A DNA stretch of 26,232 nucleotides, taken from the NCBI GenBank assembly GCA_030590165.1, contig JAUUZA010000006.1, positions 1 through 26,232 on the forward strand, written 5' to 3'. The stretch's first letter is position 1. Every line of letters begins with the position of its first letter. Below the pieces are notes generated by a model, which was given only the letters and a program-made list of their open reading frames with translations, was not told where the DNA came from and made no database searches. This document shows, one piece after another, positions 1 through 8,379 of the stretch. Both the position numbers and the translations under genes were made by a program. This DNA comes from Candidatus Altarchaeota archaeon (GTDB lineage Archaea > SpSt-1190).

Positions 1-357
1 ATAACTCCAGTTGAAGGCGCTTCAAAGGGATTAAAAGAACTTTCAGAAGTTGATAGTTTAGTTCTCCTAACAAATAGTGCATGTCGAAGAGTAATTCCAA
101 TTATTGAAAAATTCAAACTTAATGATATTTTTTCCCAAATTATCTGTCTTGGAGGAACGGGTCAACACAAGAATCAAGGAGATTTATTCAAAAAAATGAA
201 AAACCTTGGAGCGTGGGTTATAATTGGTGACAACCCAAGAAAAGACGGTAAAGCTGAAGAATTTGACATCACTTTTATTGATGTTCGTGTTGGTTGGGGA
301 ACAACTGTAAACCTTGTAAAAGGACTAACGGAAGAAAAATTCCGACTGAAGGCATGA
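1..357 (+). CDS. HAD-family hydrolase, 3' part only
   Basis: Open from the first base of the window to TGA at 355-357, giving 118 residues of the C-terminal half of a haloacid-dehalogenase-type hydrolase, probably a small-molecule phosphatase. The HAD motif II pattern is visible as LLTNS (residues 22-26 of the fragment) and the motif IV metal-binding pattern as IIGDNPRKDGKAE near residue 74. The nucleophile motif DxDxT and the true start lie before the window. The stop is followed by a T-rich stretch (381-389) that overlaps the leader region of the next gene. The substrate cannot be deduced. Confidence 0.75.
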   Translation: MTPVEGASKGLKELSEVDSLVLLTNSACRRVIPIIEKFKLNDIFSQIICLGGTGQHKNQGDLFKKMKNLGAWVIIGDNPRKDGKAEEFDITFIDVRVGWGTTVNLVKGLTEEKFRLKA

Positions 358-365
358 AGGAATAA

Positions 366-373
366 TATTTAAA
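366..373 (+). promoter_or_regulatory. TATA box for the YhbY-like gene
   Basis: TATTTAAA lies 20 nt before the GTG at 394, so the transcript should begin at or next to the start codon. There is no Shine-Dalgarno motif between them. Confidence 0.6.
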
Positions 374-393
374 TTCCCTTCTTTTTTTTATCA

Positions 394-618
394 GTGGAAG
401 CAACCATAAAAATTGGCAAGTCCGGTGTCGACAAAATTGTTGAAGAAACAAAACTTCAATTAAAAGTTCGAAAAGAAATTAAGATTAAAGTAAATCGACC
501 AATGGTTGAAGGTCGGATGAGTGTTTTCACAAAAGAAATCGCCGAAGATTTAGCAAAGAAAACAGATTCAAAAATTCTTTGGATAAAAGGGCGAACTTTC
601 ATATTAAGAAGAGATTAA
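394..618 (+). CDS. YhbY/CRM-domain RNA-binding protein
   Basis: 74 residues, starting at GTG. The whole protein matches the CRS1/YhbY (CRM) fold: an N-terminal KIGKSGV segment in the place of the conserved IGKnGlt, a basic KVRKEIKIKV strand, and a C-terminal IKGRTFILRR that corresponds to the family's iGrtfvLyr. CRM proteins bind RNA and are linked to ribosome assembly; an rRNA-related role is inferred from the family only. The GTG start is supported by the TATA box 20 nt upstream, which implies a leaderless mRNA. The aminopeptidase gene starts one base after the stop, so the two are probably cotranscribed. Confidence 0.75.
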   Translation: MEATIKIGKSGVDKIVEETKLQLKVRKEIKIKVNRPMVEGRMSVFTKEIAEDLAKKTDSKILWIKGRTFILRRD

Positions 619-619
619 A

Positions 620-1996
620 ATGGAATGGACAAATTTTCCAAAATTAGAATTAGGTAAAGGGACAGAGGGTAGAATTTTAGCTCTACCTCTAGCAAAAGAC
701 AAGGGAATTGCAAAAACAATGATTGGAACTACTCCCATAGATAATGATTTCTATAAAGGTGGTTCAAGACTCCTTGAATATAAAAATAAAATTATAATCG
801 CAATTGGAGTTGAAAGTGATAAAGATTCAAGAAAATTTGGTAATGCAGCTTGGAAGGCCGCAGAAGCATTTTTAGGACCTGTAAAATTTCACCTCGTTCC
901 TGACTTTTTAGATGAAGAGAAAACTCTTGAAGGTGCACTTCTTGGGAGTTATAAATTTTCAAAATATCTTACTGAAAAAAAAGAACGCCCTTGGATAGTT
1001 TTTCACGGGAGTGAACAAAATATGAATAATGCCCTTCTCAAAGCGAGAGCTACTTTTATTACTCGAGATTTAGTAAATGAACCTACAAATAAATTATATC
1101 CAGAAAGTTTTGCTGAAATGGTACGTGAACTTTTTAGTGGAAGTAAAGTAGAAGTAAAAGTTTATCCATATAGTTGGCTTAAGGAAAATGGATTTGGTGG
1201 AATTGTTTCAGTTGGTAAAGGTTCAGAAAATAAACCTCGATTAATTGTAATGAAATATTGTCCAACAAAAACAAAACCAATTTTAATAATTGGTAAAGGA
1301 ATTTCATTCGACTCAGGGGGAATTCATCTGAAGCCAACAGGGTATATTGAAGACATGAAAATGGATATGGCTGGTGCCGCAACTGCAACAGGTATAATCT
1401 ATGGAATTAGTAAACTTGGACTTCAGAAAGATGTAATTGTAATTACCCCAATGGCTGAAAATATGCCAAGTGGAAACGCAGCCAAACCAGGTGATGTCAT
1501 TACTATGTATAATAAAAAAAATGTCGAAATTTGGAATACTGACGCTGAAGGCAGAGTAGTTATGGCTGATGCACTCGCATATGGGATTGAGAAATTTAAA
1601 CCAGAAATCTCAATTGATTTAGCAACCCTAACGGGGGCTTGTGTAATAGCATTAGGTGAAAGAATTGCGGGACTAATGGGGACTGACCAAAAAACAATGA
1701 ATGAAATTAAAAAAGCAGGAGAGGAAACTGAAGAAGACTTCTGGCAATTACCAATGGCAAAACATTTTGCAAAAAAATTAGATAGTGATGTTGCTGATTT
1801 TCGTAATTCTGCAAGTAAAGGATATGGTGGGGCTTCAATTGCTGCAGCATTTCTTAAAAATTTTATTAAAGGAAACTGGGTCCATATAGATATAGCTGGA
1901 CCTGCTACTTCAAAAACAGGGTGGCTTTGGAATCCAAAAGAAGGAACAGGATTTGGAACAAGAACAATAATTGAATGGTTAATGAATAGGAAGTGA
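620..1996 (+). CDS. pepA: Leucyl aminopeptidase (M17 family)
   Basis: 458 residues. A cytosolic two-metal aminopeptidase that releases N-terminal residues from peptides. The M17 signature NTDAEGR is at residues 306-312. The metal and catalytic residues can be placed by family pattern: K226 and D231 in GKGISFDSGG, K238, D249 in MKMDMAG, D308, E310 and R312. The N-terminal regulatory domain is present but short, and the total is slightly below the usual 480-500 residues. It begins one base after the YhbY-like gene and its TGA stop forms part of the ribosome binding site of the epimerase gene that follows, so the three genes look like one operon. Function in peptide turnover is family knowledge. 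Confidence 0.93.
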   Translation: MEWTNFPKLELGKGTEGRILALPLAKDKGIAKTMIGTTPIDNDFYKGGSRLLEYKNKIIIAIGVESDKDSRKFGNAAWKAAEAFLGPVKFHLVPDFLDEEKTLEGALLGSYKFSKYLTEKKERPWIVFHGSEQNMNNALLKARATFITRDLVNEPTNKLYPESFAEMVRELFSGSKVEVKVYPYSWLKENGFGGIVSVGKGSENKPRLIVMKYCPTKTKPILIIGKGISFDSGGIHLKPTGYIEDMKMDMAGAATATGIIYGISKLGLQKDVIVITPMAENMPSGNAAKPGDVITMYNKKNVEIWNTDAEGRVVMADALAYGIEKFKPEISIDLATLTGACVIALGERIAGLMGTDQKTMNEIKKAGEETEEDFWQLPMAKHFAKKLDSDVADFRNSASKGYGGASIAAAFLKNFIKGNWVHIDIAGPATSKTGWLWNPKEGTGFGTRTIIEWLMNRK

Positions 1997-2000
1997 ATGA

Positions 2001-3080
2001 ATGTCTAAAATAGCTTTTTCAATAGGAACGCGCGCTGAATTAATTAAAGTTTTTCCAGTTTTAAAACGATTGAAAGATTATACTTTAATTCACACCGGAC
2101 AACACAATATAAGTGAATTACTACAACGATTTAAATTACGTGAACCAGATGTTGTATTAAGTGAACCTCCAAAAGATTCAACAAAATTTTATTTCAATAC
2201 AACTCAAGCAATAAAGTGGTCACTGCAAATGACAAAGAAAATTGGAAACGCCGCAAAAGAACAGGGGGCAAAAGTCTTAGTTTATCACGGTGACACCATG
2301 ACAACTGCAGCATCAGCAATTGCAGCTAAACGTTCAAAATTAATAGGGGTTCACCTTGAAGCAGGTCTTAGGTCAGGTTCAATTCTTGAACCTTTTCCAG
2401 AAGAAATCTCAAGAATAATTTCTGATAATTTTTCTAAAATTAGTTTTGCAGTATCTAATCAAACAAAAAAGAATTTAAAAAATTCCTTCTTTTTTACAGG
2501 AAAAGCAATCAAAACAGGAAACACTATAGTAGATTCTGCCCTCGAGGCCTATAAACTGGCAAGGAAAGACATTAAACCACCGAAAGGAGACTATGCAATT
2601 GTAACTGCACACCGTCAAGAAAATCTTAGAAGTTATGACAGAATGCTTAGGTTAGTTCGTATAGTAAAAAGTGTCCCAATTGACACTTATTTCTTTGCTC
2701 ACGATAACACAATAAAAGCTTTGAAAAAATTCAGGTTGTTTAAACCTCTAGCAAAACATGCAAAAATTGCAAAAATAAGTAATTATCTTGCATTCATTCC
2801 TTGGCTTGCGAAAAGTAAACTTGTTCTGACTGATGGAGGAAGTATCCAAGAAGAAAGTTTAGTATTCAAAAAACCTTGTCTAATTTTAAGAAATAGAACT
2901 GAACGCCAAGAAGGACTGGAAACTGGAATTAATTTTTTAACAAAACTTAATATTGAAGAATCAAAGAAAAAAATAAATGAATATCTTTCCAGTGAATTCA
3001 AAATTCCAATATTTGTAAATCCTTATGGAAGACCTGGCGTCAGCACAAAAGTAGTGAATGAATTAAAAAGATTGATTTGA
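2001..3080 (+). CDS. wecB: UDP-N-acetylglucosamine 2-epimerase (non-hydrolysing)
   Basis: 359 residues. Interconverts UDP-GlcNAc and UDP-ManNAc, supplying ManNAc for surface glycans. Family landmarks: GTRAELIK at residues 9-16, TGQH at 32-35, GDTMTT with D98, HLEAGLRSG with E120, PFPEEISR with E134/E135, TAHRQEN with H204, LTDGGSIQEE at 276-285 and RNRTERQE at 298-305. All positions expected for the catalytic acid/base groups are kept. The ATG at 2001 follows AAGTGA, which contains the stop of the aminopeptidase gene and serves as the Shine-Dalgarno site. The 3' end overlaps the convergent helicase gene by 18 bases. No other glycan genes are next to it here. Confidence 0.93.
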   Translation: MSKIAFSIGTRAELIKVFPVLKRLKDYTLIHTGQHNISELLQRFKLREPDVVLSEPPKDSTKFYFNTTQAIKWSLQMTKKIGNAAKEQGAKVLVYHGDTMTTAASAIAAKRSKLIGVHLEAGLRSGSILEPFPEEISRIISDNFSKISFAVSNQTKKNLKNSFFFTGKAIKTGNTIVDSALEAYKLARKDIKPPKGDYAIVTAHRQENLRSYDRMLRLVRIVKSVPIDTYFFAHDNTIKALKKFRLFKPLAKHAKIAKISNYLAFIPWLAKSKLVLTDGGSIQEESLVFKKPCLILRNRTERQEGLETGINFLTKLNIEESKKKINEYLSSEFKIPIFVNPYGRPGVSTKVVNELKRLI

Positions 3081-4820
3081 AAATTGTTGAAATAAAAGAG
3101 CGGCATTTGAATAATGCACTCTTTTAAGATTTCTTTCAACATAATCAGGAAGAAGCTCAGTATATTGATTAAATCTTTCATCGGCTAAAATAAAAAGCCC
3201 AAAGTCTTGTGGGCTTCTAATTGCTCTACCCAAAGCTTGTGATGCCCTTCTTATTGCTGGAACTACATATGAATGATGTCTTCCTTTTTTTCCAAATTTT
3301 TCAGTATAATAATCTATCATAAGTCTTGCTTTGAGGGAATATCTTTCAAAAGGTATTCCAAGTAGCATAATAGCCTCAAGTGCACTCCCAGGAAAATCTG
3401 TTCCTTCAGCAAATCTACCACCCATAGGCGCAATTAAAACAGCAGAACGATTAGCCTTAAAATTTTCCAAAATTTCATGAGCTTCATCCCCAGAAATTCC
3501 CTTCCTTTCAACAAAAAGCGTTTTATCATTAAACTCTGCAATCTCTCTTATTTTTTCAATAAATTCTTTTTGAATTCTGTACGACGCAGAAAAAATTGCA
3601 GAATTTCCTTCATATCTAAGAAAATGACCAAGTAAAAAGTTATACCTTTTCTTTTGTAATTCACTTAAGACTACGCCACGAGTAGTCACACCATTAATTA
3701 TGAATGGATGAACACTCGATGCAAAACTTGGAACTTCCATAACGCCATATTCACGCAATCCCATAATTTCTGAAAACGAACTGATGGGTTTGAGCGTTCC
3801 TGAAATAAAAATAGTTGAACTAAATCTTTCCCATAAGGGTATAAGAATTTCTTCAACACGCATATCCAAAAGTTCAAATCTATCACGACTCACAAGAAAT
3901 ATTACCCCTTTCTTTCCCTTTGATTGAGTTGCTGTAATCCAAAATCTCGCAAAACTCCGAATAAAGCTCCTTAGAGGCTTACCTGCCTCTTTTTGTTTAT
4001 GATAAACTTTCAGTGAATACTTTAGTAAATATTCCATATCATCAATACTCAAACCAACTTTTTCCAAAATCTCATCTGGATTAATACATTCTTCTTCTTT
4101 AGTTTGGAGAAGTAAATGTTCAAGCCGTCTCATGCTAGCTGTTAATGTAAAAAGTCGCCTGTCATTGAAACGTCTTGCCTCAAATATTGCACGTTCTATA
4201 ACAAATTTAGTAAGTTTAGAAGAATTCAAATCACCAGCAGCTTTTTGCATATTATGTGCTTCATCAACTACAAGAATGGTGTCTTCAGTTTTTATCATAG
4301 TATTAAGAAAATTAATCAAGTCAGTTAGAACATAATTATAACTCATTGAAATTAATTTAGCAGATTTTGCTAAGTTGTATTGAAGTTTATATGGGCACAT
4401 ATTTTTTTCTTGACCAATTTTTATAATCTCAGAAAAAGTCAATGCTCGATTAATAGTAAGTCCTCCTTTTTCCATTGGACAAGCTTCACAAAAATCTATC
4501 ATGGCGTCGTAGTCCTTAATTTTTCCGCCCCAAGCAAAAGGACACATATCCATTTTTCCCCTAAAACTCAAACCCAAAAAATCCTTATTAAATTTCTTAT
4601 TTATTTTATCAAGTTCCTCAATAGGGCGATTTGATTCATTTCCTGTCCGTGTAATCCATAAAATTCGTTTATCCAAGGGTAAAAGTGCTGCAAGAATAAC
4701 AGGCGTCTTTCCAAACCCTGTAGGTGCTTGAAAAAGAAAATTTCTTCCCTTTTCTGCTGCTGTAGCTATTTTTTCAATGGATTCTCGTTGGAAGGGTCGT
4801 GAGGAGTAAGGAAATAACAC
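3063..4820 (-). CDS. xpd: XPD/Rad3-family ATP-dependent DNA helicase
   Basis: 585 residues, GTG start. A superfamily 2 helicase expected to unwind DNA 5'-3' with a 4Fe-4S cluster. Walker A is APTGFGKT (32-39), the DEAH box VVDEAHN is at 184-190, and motif VI is QALGRAIRS near the C-terminus. Four cysteines lie between motifs I and II, at C93, C111, C114 and C142, which is the XPD/FancJ-type Fe-S domain. Archaeal XPD acts in DNA repair and is not shown to be part of TFIIH. The start is set by a TATA octamer 20 nt upstream (4841-4848), so the mRNA should be leaderless. Its promoter is back-to-back with that of the gene at 4888. Confidence 0.93.
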   Translation of the reverse strand: MLFPYSSRPFQRESIEKIATAAEKGRNFLFQAPTGFGKTPVILAALLPLDKRILWITRTGNESNRPIEELDKINKKFNKDFLGLSFRGKMDMCPFAWGGKIKDYDAMIDFCEACPMEKGGLTINRALTFSEIIKIGQEKNMCPYKLQYNLAKSAKLISMSYNYVLTDLINFLNTMIKTEDTILVVDEAHNMQKAAGDLNSSKLTKFVIERAIFEARRFNDRRLFTLTASMRRLEHLLLQTKEEECINPDEILEKVGLSIDDMEYLLKYSLKVYHKQKEAGKPLRSFIRSFARFWITATQSKGKKGVIFLVSRDRFELLDMRVEEILIPLWERFSSTIFISGTLKPISSFSEIMGLREYGVMEVPSFASSVHPFIINGVTTRGVVLSELQKKRYNFLLGHFLRYEGNSAIFSASYRIQKEFIEKIREIAEFNDKTLFVERKGISGDEAHEILENFKANRSAVLIAPMGGRFAEGTDFPGSALEAIMLLGIPFERYSLKARLMIDYYTEKFGKKGRHHSYVVPAIRRASQALGRAIRSPQDFGLFILADERFNQYTELLPDYVERNLKRVHYSNAALLFQQFSNQSF

Positions 4821-4840
4821 TTCTAACTGACAAGTATGGG

Positions 4841-4848
4841 TTTATATT
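4841..4848 (-). promoter_or_regulatory. TATA box for the XPD helicase
   Basis: AATATAAA on the minus strand, with 20 nt between it and the GTG start at 4820. It lies ten bases from the divergent promoter at 4859-4866. Confidence 0.6.
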
Positions 4849-4858
4849 GATGAAAAGA

Positions 4859-4866
4859 TTTATAAT
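4859..4866 (+). promoter_or_regulatory. TATA box for the repeat protein gene at 4888
   Basis: TTTATAAT preceded by a purine run (GAAAAGA) that could be a BRE. There are 21 nt to the ATG at 4888. An ATG at 4875 opens only a two-codon frame and is not used. Confidence 0.6.
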
Positions 4867-4887
4867 TCGAAACTATGAAGTAATAAC

Positions 4888-5538
4888 ATGAACTTTGATG
4901 ATGTTTTGTATAATGTTTTTGATGGAATTGATAAAAGTTTAGAAAACATGTTTGGGATAATTTCAAAAGAGACTCATGAAAAAGTAATAAAAAATATGTT
5001 AGAAGCTTATCAAGACGAAATTTCAACAATCAATAAATATTTATCTCAATTAGATGTAGGAGTAATTGAAAATAAAAATGATTTAAACAAAATATTTAGG
5101 GAAATAATCTATGAAAAATTTCCAGAAACAGACCTTGATTATATCCAACACGAAATAGTAAATAATTTTTATAAGAAAATTACATCTTCAGATGAAAAGC
5201 CAAAAGTTAAACAAGAAACAGAACAACCAGAAACTCAAAACCAAGAACCAACTTCACCTGAAAGTTTTTATGATTCACAATTTAAACAAGCCTCTGAAAA
5301 AGAACAATATAACTTTGTTGAAAACTATGTGAATGCAATATCTAAACAAGCCGAAGGCACTGACATAGCTAAACAAATAGGATCGCCAGAACAATTTTAT
5401 AACTCAATAAAACAATCTCCAGAAGCTGAACAACGTAAATTTATCAATGAAATATATATGCAAATTGTTAACGCACAAAATGCCAATAAACAATATTCAC
5501 AAGCAGCAGCCAAACAAAAAGCAGCAGCAAAAGCATAA
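4888..5538 (+). CDS. Unrecognised protein with a duplicated helical motif
   Basis: 216 residues, no family recognised. The N-terminal half looks helical and acidic. A Pro/Gln/Glu-rich linker follows at about 103-124. The C-terminal half holds two related segments, one beginning SPESFYDSQFKQASEKEQY and one beginning SPEQFYNSIKQSPEAEQRK, about 43 residues apart and each continuing into a similar F-x-N-E-x-Y/I helix; they look like a degenerate tandem duplication. The protein ends in an Ala/Lys/Gln-rich tail. There is no signal peptide or membrane segment, so it is probably cytosolic. It has its own promoter and occupies the place next to L14e where cbf5/truB is often found in archaea, but it does not resemble that enzyme. 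Confidence 0.75.
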   Translation: MNFDDVLYNVFDGIDKSLENMFGIISKETHEKVIKNMLEAYQDEISTINKYLSQLDVGVIENKNDLNKIFREIIYEKFPETDLDYIQHEIVNNFYKKITSSDEKPKVKQETEQPETQNQEPTSPESFYDSQFKQASEKEQYNFVENYVNAISKQAEGTDIAKQIGSPEQFYNSIKQSPEAEQRKFINEIYMQIVNAQNANKQYSQAAAKQKAAAKA

Positions 5539-5582
5539 TAAGATTATTAAACTAAAAATTTCTCGCTGAGGGAACTAAAAAA

Positions 5583-5864
5583 TTATTTCAGGAGCTTTGC
5601 TTTCAATGACCTTAATGTCAAGAAATCTGGTTCAGATGCATCATATTCATTCTGAACTTTTTTCAATTTCTCCATGAGTTTTGCTTCATCAAGTTTCTTC
5701 ACATCTAAAACTTCTTTCAAAGGTTCAAGATGTCTTGTGCTCACAAATCGCTTCCTAACATTTGGGCCAAAAATCTGAACCCTTCCTTTTTTCTCATTGA
5801 GAACAACACAAACTCCGTGGTCACGACCAGCAATTTTCACAGCCATTCTTCCTTTATTGAACAT
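5583..5864 (-). CDS. rpl14e: 50S ribosomal protein L14e
   Basis: 93 residues. An archaeal/eukaryotic large-subunit protein with an SH3-like KOW fold. The N-terminal GRMAVKIAGRDHGVCVVL is the typical L14e start (GR.AVKiaGRdaGk.cVVv), followed by a GPNVRKRFVSTRHLEPL block corresponding to the conserved HLEPL end of the domain. The start at 5864 has GGTGA six bases upstream, inside the end of L34e, and overlaps that gene by 11 bases, so the pair is translationally coupled. Many archaea place cytidylate kinase between L34e and L14e; it is absent here. Confidence 0.88.
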   Translation of the reverse strand: MFNKGRMAVKIAGRDHGVCVVLNEKKGRVQIFGPNVRKRFVSTRHLEPLKEVLDVKKLDEAKLMEKLKKVQNEYDASEPDFLTLRSLKAKLLK

Positions 5865-6066
5865 ATGATTTCACCTTTAGTTTTAATATTTCTCTAGAGC
5901 AAACTGAACATAAATTTCCATGCGCTCTATCTCTCCTCTTTCCAAGAAGGTCGGTTCCACAAACCCCACAAGTATCCTTACTTGTCTTAGCAACCCTATG
6001 CCAATTAACCCTTCCTCCAGGTGTATTAACCCTTTTTATTTTAGCAAATCTAAGAGACGGACGCAT
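5854..6066 (-). CDS. rpl34e: 50S ribosomal protein L34e
   Basis: 70 residues, shorter than the usual 85-90. Recognised by the N-terminal RPSLRFAKIKRVNTPGGR, matching R.Rs.rrv.vkTPGGr, and by two zinc-binding CxxC pairs at C33/C36 and C53/C56. The missing length is mostly between the N-terminal motif and the first CxxC and at the C-terminus. A TATA octamer (6087-6094) sits 20 nt before the ATG, so L34e heads its own L34e-L14e unit. AGGT just before the ATG could act as a weak ribosome binding site on readthrough mRNA. Confidence 0.85.
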   Translation of the reverse strand: MRPSLRFAKIKRVNTPGGRVNWHRVAKTSKDTCGVCGTDLLGKRRDRAHGNLCSVCSREILKLKVKSYVQ

Positions 6067-6086
6067 ACCTTAACCTCAATTCATGT

Positions 6087-6094
6087 GTTTTAAA
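6087..6094 (-). promoter_or_regulatory. TATA box for L34e-L14e
   Basis: TTTAAAAC on the minus strand with exactly 20 nt to the ATG at 6066. It lies just after the EMC3-like gene. Confidence 0.55.
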
Positions 6095-6096
6095 GT

Positions 6097-6486
6097 CTAA
6101 CTATATTTCAAGATTTTCTTTACTACTCTATCAGCAATCATGCTCGCTGGTATCCCTAAAAGGAAGAAAGTCCATAACCAGCCAAATGTTTTTCCAAACA
6201 TAGTCCATTCAATTACTCCAAAATATCTCTTTTTTATGAAATAAAGTGCAGGAAGAACTATCGGCATCAAGAATAACTGAGCCTTCATGGCCAATTTCAT
6301 TCTCTTTGAATTAAGACCTTTCATCTTACCCATGGCACCCTCATCGCCCTTCCTCGCCTTTGCCATAAGCTTCTTTATATCGGCTTCAAGAACCTTAAGT
6401 TCAGCTCCACCTACTTTTTTCATCACAAAATTTATGATGAACATATATCCAATTGTAACCAACGCAAATTCAATAAACATATTCAT
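6097..6486 (-). CDS. EMC3/TMCO1-like membrane protein (DUF106, Oxa1 superfamily)
   Basis: 129 residues. The archaeal DUF106 family is related to YidC/Oxa1, Get1 and EMC3 and assists insertion of membrane proteins. Three hydrophobic segments are visible, at about residues 4-20, 68-84 and 99-115, with a charged helical region between the first two (KVLEADIKKLMAKARKGDEG) that corresponds to the family's cytosolic coiled coil. The ATG shares TAATG with the secY stop and has GGTGG six bases upstream, so it is translated from the secY mRNA. The link to SecY is conserved in archaea and supports a co-insertase role. Adenylate kinase, often found between them, is missing. Confidence 0.85.
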   Translation of the reverse strand: MNMFIEFALVTIGYMFIINFVMKKVGGAELKVLEADIKKLMAKARKGDEGAMGKMKGLNSKRMKLAMKAQLFLMPIVLPALYFIKKRYFGVIEWTMFGKTFGWLWTFFLLGIPASMIADRVVKKILKYS

Positions 6487-7898
6487 TAGTTTCCACCCTT
6501 CAAGAACTTTCGAATAGCAGGATTCATATCCATTGCATACTGCTGAACGACAGTCTCATATAATTTATAGATTATCATTACTGAAAGTAAGATTCCAGTA
6601 CCACGCGACAAGGCATTTGTAAAATCAGCAGTAGCTGCTAAAATTCCAACTGCTACTGCACCCAAGTCTGTTAAGAAAGGAATATACCTATCCAACACCT
6701 TTGTTAAAATTCTTGGGTCACGCCTAAAACCAGGTATACCAAATCCACCACCTTGAATTTGTTTAGCAACATCCCTTGAAGTCATATTAGATGTCACTAC
6801 CCAAAATCTCGCAAACATTACTGAACCACCAATCATAGCAAGCATATAAACCAAGGCTCGTGCAATCATTATCAAATATGCTCCTCCAGAGAACACCCCT
6901 TGGAAAAATTGTATTGGATTGAAAATTAAATAATAAATTAAATCGCGTGGAGGTGAAAGAAATAGTGCTAACCCACCAATCGCATTTCCAGCGGAGTCAA
7001 ATACTCCAAAGAAACTCAAACCCCGCCCAGATAAAAATTTAGTAAGCATGCCAATATTTGCAATCAAGGCAGCAGTAAATATAACTGGAATATTTGAAGT
7101 ATAAAATAAACTAAGAGGCCAACGAGTTACAGCACCTCTAACTCTAGCAAAGGCTAAAGGAATTTCAATTTTTATCCCACTAGCATATACAGTCATCAAG
7201 AATATTACAACTGTGAAAATTACAGGTAAAATTATTGTCATTGCCGCACTTGGGTCTCCTCCCATTAAGTATGAAATCGCAGCAAAAAGACGTCCAGCTG
7301 GAACTCCGGGATTCTGAGGATTTGCCATTGGATTAAATATTCCAGTAACAATCCCCTCACTCACACCAGCAGCAATAAACAAACTGATTCCGCTTATGAA
7401 TCCCCAACGTGAACAAATTTGGTCAAGTAAAATTAAGAAAAATGTTCCTGCAAAAAGTTGGAGCATAATAAATAATTTGTTAGAAAGTGCAGGTGTTGCA
7501 GCGGGTAACCCACCCATGAATACATAAATTGCCGCTTCAAGCAGAGCAATAAATACGACCATAAGTTTTTCTAAGGAGTCGTATTTCTTTTTTCCTTCTG
7601 GCGTACTTCTGTCAATTGGAATAATTTCCGCACCTGATAAAAGTTGTAAGATAATACTTGCAGTAACGATTGGTCCTATACCTAAAGTAATAACCGAACC
7701 AAAACTTCCAGCCATAATAGCCCTAATACTCTGGAACTGGTCAACAGCTGCTAAACTCAGCCCGTATAGTGGGATATTTGATAATAAAAAATATAAGAAC
7801 AATCCAATTCCAGTCCACTTCAATCTTTCATTAAAACTTAAGCGTCTAATTGGATTACGGATTTCTGGAATTAAACTACTAAAATTTTCCCATCCCAC
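6486..7898 (-). CDS. secY: Preprotein translocase subunit SecY
   Basis: 470 residues, the usual archaeal length, with about ten membrane segments. It forms the protein-conducting channel with SecE and Sec61-beta. The N-terminus PEIRNPIRRLSFNERLKWTG leads into TM1, and the plug region and RSTPEGKKKYDSLEK loop follow; the cytosolic loop with VTRWPLSLFYTSNIPVIF and the MTSRDVAKQIQGGGFGIPGFR segment with its conserved glycines are clear. The start is GTG at 7898, set by a TATA octamer 21 nt upstream. In most archaea SecY follows L15 directly; here an unrelated gene separates them and secY has its own promoter. Confidence 0.96.
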   Translation of the reverse strand: MGWENFSSLIPEIRNPIRRLSFNERLKWTGIGLFLYFLLSNIPLYGLSLAAVDQFQSIRAIMAGSFGSVITLGIGPIVTASIILQLLSGAEIIPIDRSTPEGKKKYDSLEKLMVVFIALLEAAIYVFMGGLPAATPALSNKLFIMLQLFAGTFFLILLDQICSRWGFISGISLFIAAGVSEGIVTGIFNPMANPQNPGVPAGRLFAAISYLMGGDPSAAMTIILPVIFTVVIFLMTVYASGIKIEIPLAFARVRGAVTRWPLSLFYTSNIPVIFTAALIANIGMLTKFLSGRGLSFFGVFDSAGNAIGGLALFLSPPRDLIYYLIFNPIQFFQGVFSGGAYLIMIARALVYMLAMIGGSVMFARFWVVTSNMTSRDVAKQIQGGGFGIPGFRRDPRILTKVLDRYIPFLTDLGAVAVGILAATADFTNALSRGTGILLSVMIIYKLYETVVQQYAMDMNPAIRKFLKGGN

Positions 7899-7919
7899 AA
7901 TTTAAATTAAAAAAAGAAG

Positions 7920-7927
7920 TTTAAAAA
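7920..7927 (-). promoter_or_regulatory. TATA box for secY
   Basis: TTTTTAAA on the minus strand with 21 nt to the GTG start at 7898, in the 47-base gap after the unrecognised gene. Confidence 0.55.
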
Positions 7928-7945
7928 GATAAGCCTTCTAAACTC

Positions 7946-8359
7946 TCATTTGGTTAAATTCATGTGATAATGACTATTAAATAAATTATCAACCTGTTTA
8001 AAATAATCTTTCAAATCACCACTAATGTTTTGTTTTAAACTTTCAATAACTCCACTTTCTTTTATTTCATTTGCCTTAGTCTTAATTTCACTTAAATATG
8101 TTTGAAATTTAGTTTCAGTTTCAGCCATACTTTCAGCAAATTTTGCAGAAATCATTTGATAAGCTACATCTAAAATGTAATAAGCAGGATCATCGCGAAC
8201 TCCTAATCTTTTAATCTTTTCTTTTAACATATATTGAAGTTCAAGCATTCCTGCCTGTGCATTTATCAATTCACCATCATTCAATTGTTTATGAATTACG
8301 CCTATTTTTTTAACTTCTTCATTATATTTACCAAACACTTCAACATTATCACTAGACAT
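7946..8359 (-). CDS. Unrecognised helical protein between L15 and SecY
   Basis: 137 residues from ATG 8359. A TTG at 8368 would add three residues, but a TATA octamer (8380-8387) lies exactly 20 nt before the ATG, matching the leaderless pattern used throughout. The sequence is predicted almost wholly alpha-helical and charged, with no signal peptide, membrane segment or cysteine motif. It begins with SSDNVEVFGKYNEEVKK and ends with a helix containing DLKDYFKQVDNLFNSHYH. I cannot assign a family. Its position inside the ribosomal/Sec cluster with separate promoters on both sides suggests a later insertion; a role in translation or secretion would be a guess. Confidence 0.75.
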   Translation of the reverse strand: MSSDNVEVFGKYNEEVKKIGVIHKQLNDGELINAQAGMLELQYMLKEKIKRLGVRDDPAYYILDVAYQMISAKFAESMAETETKFQTYLSEIKTKANEIKESGVIESLKQNISGDLKDYFKQVDNLFNSHYHMNLTK

Positions 8360-8379
8360 CCGATCCAATAATTTAGAGA

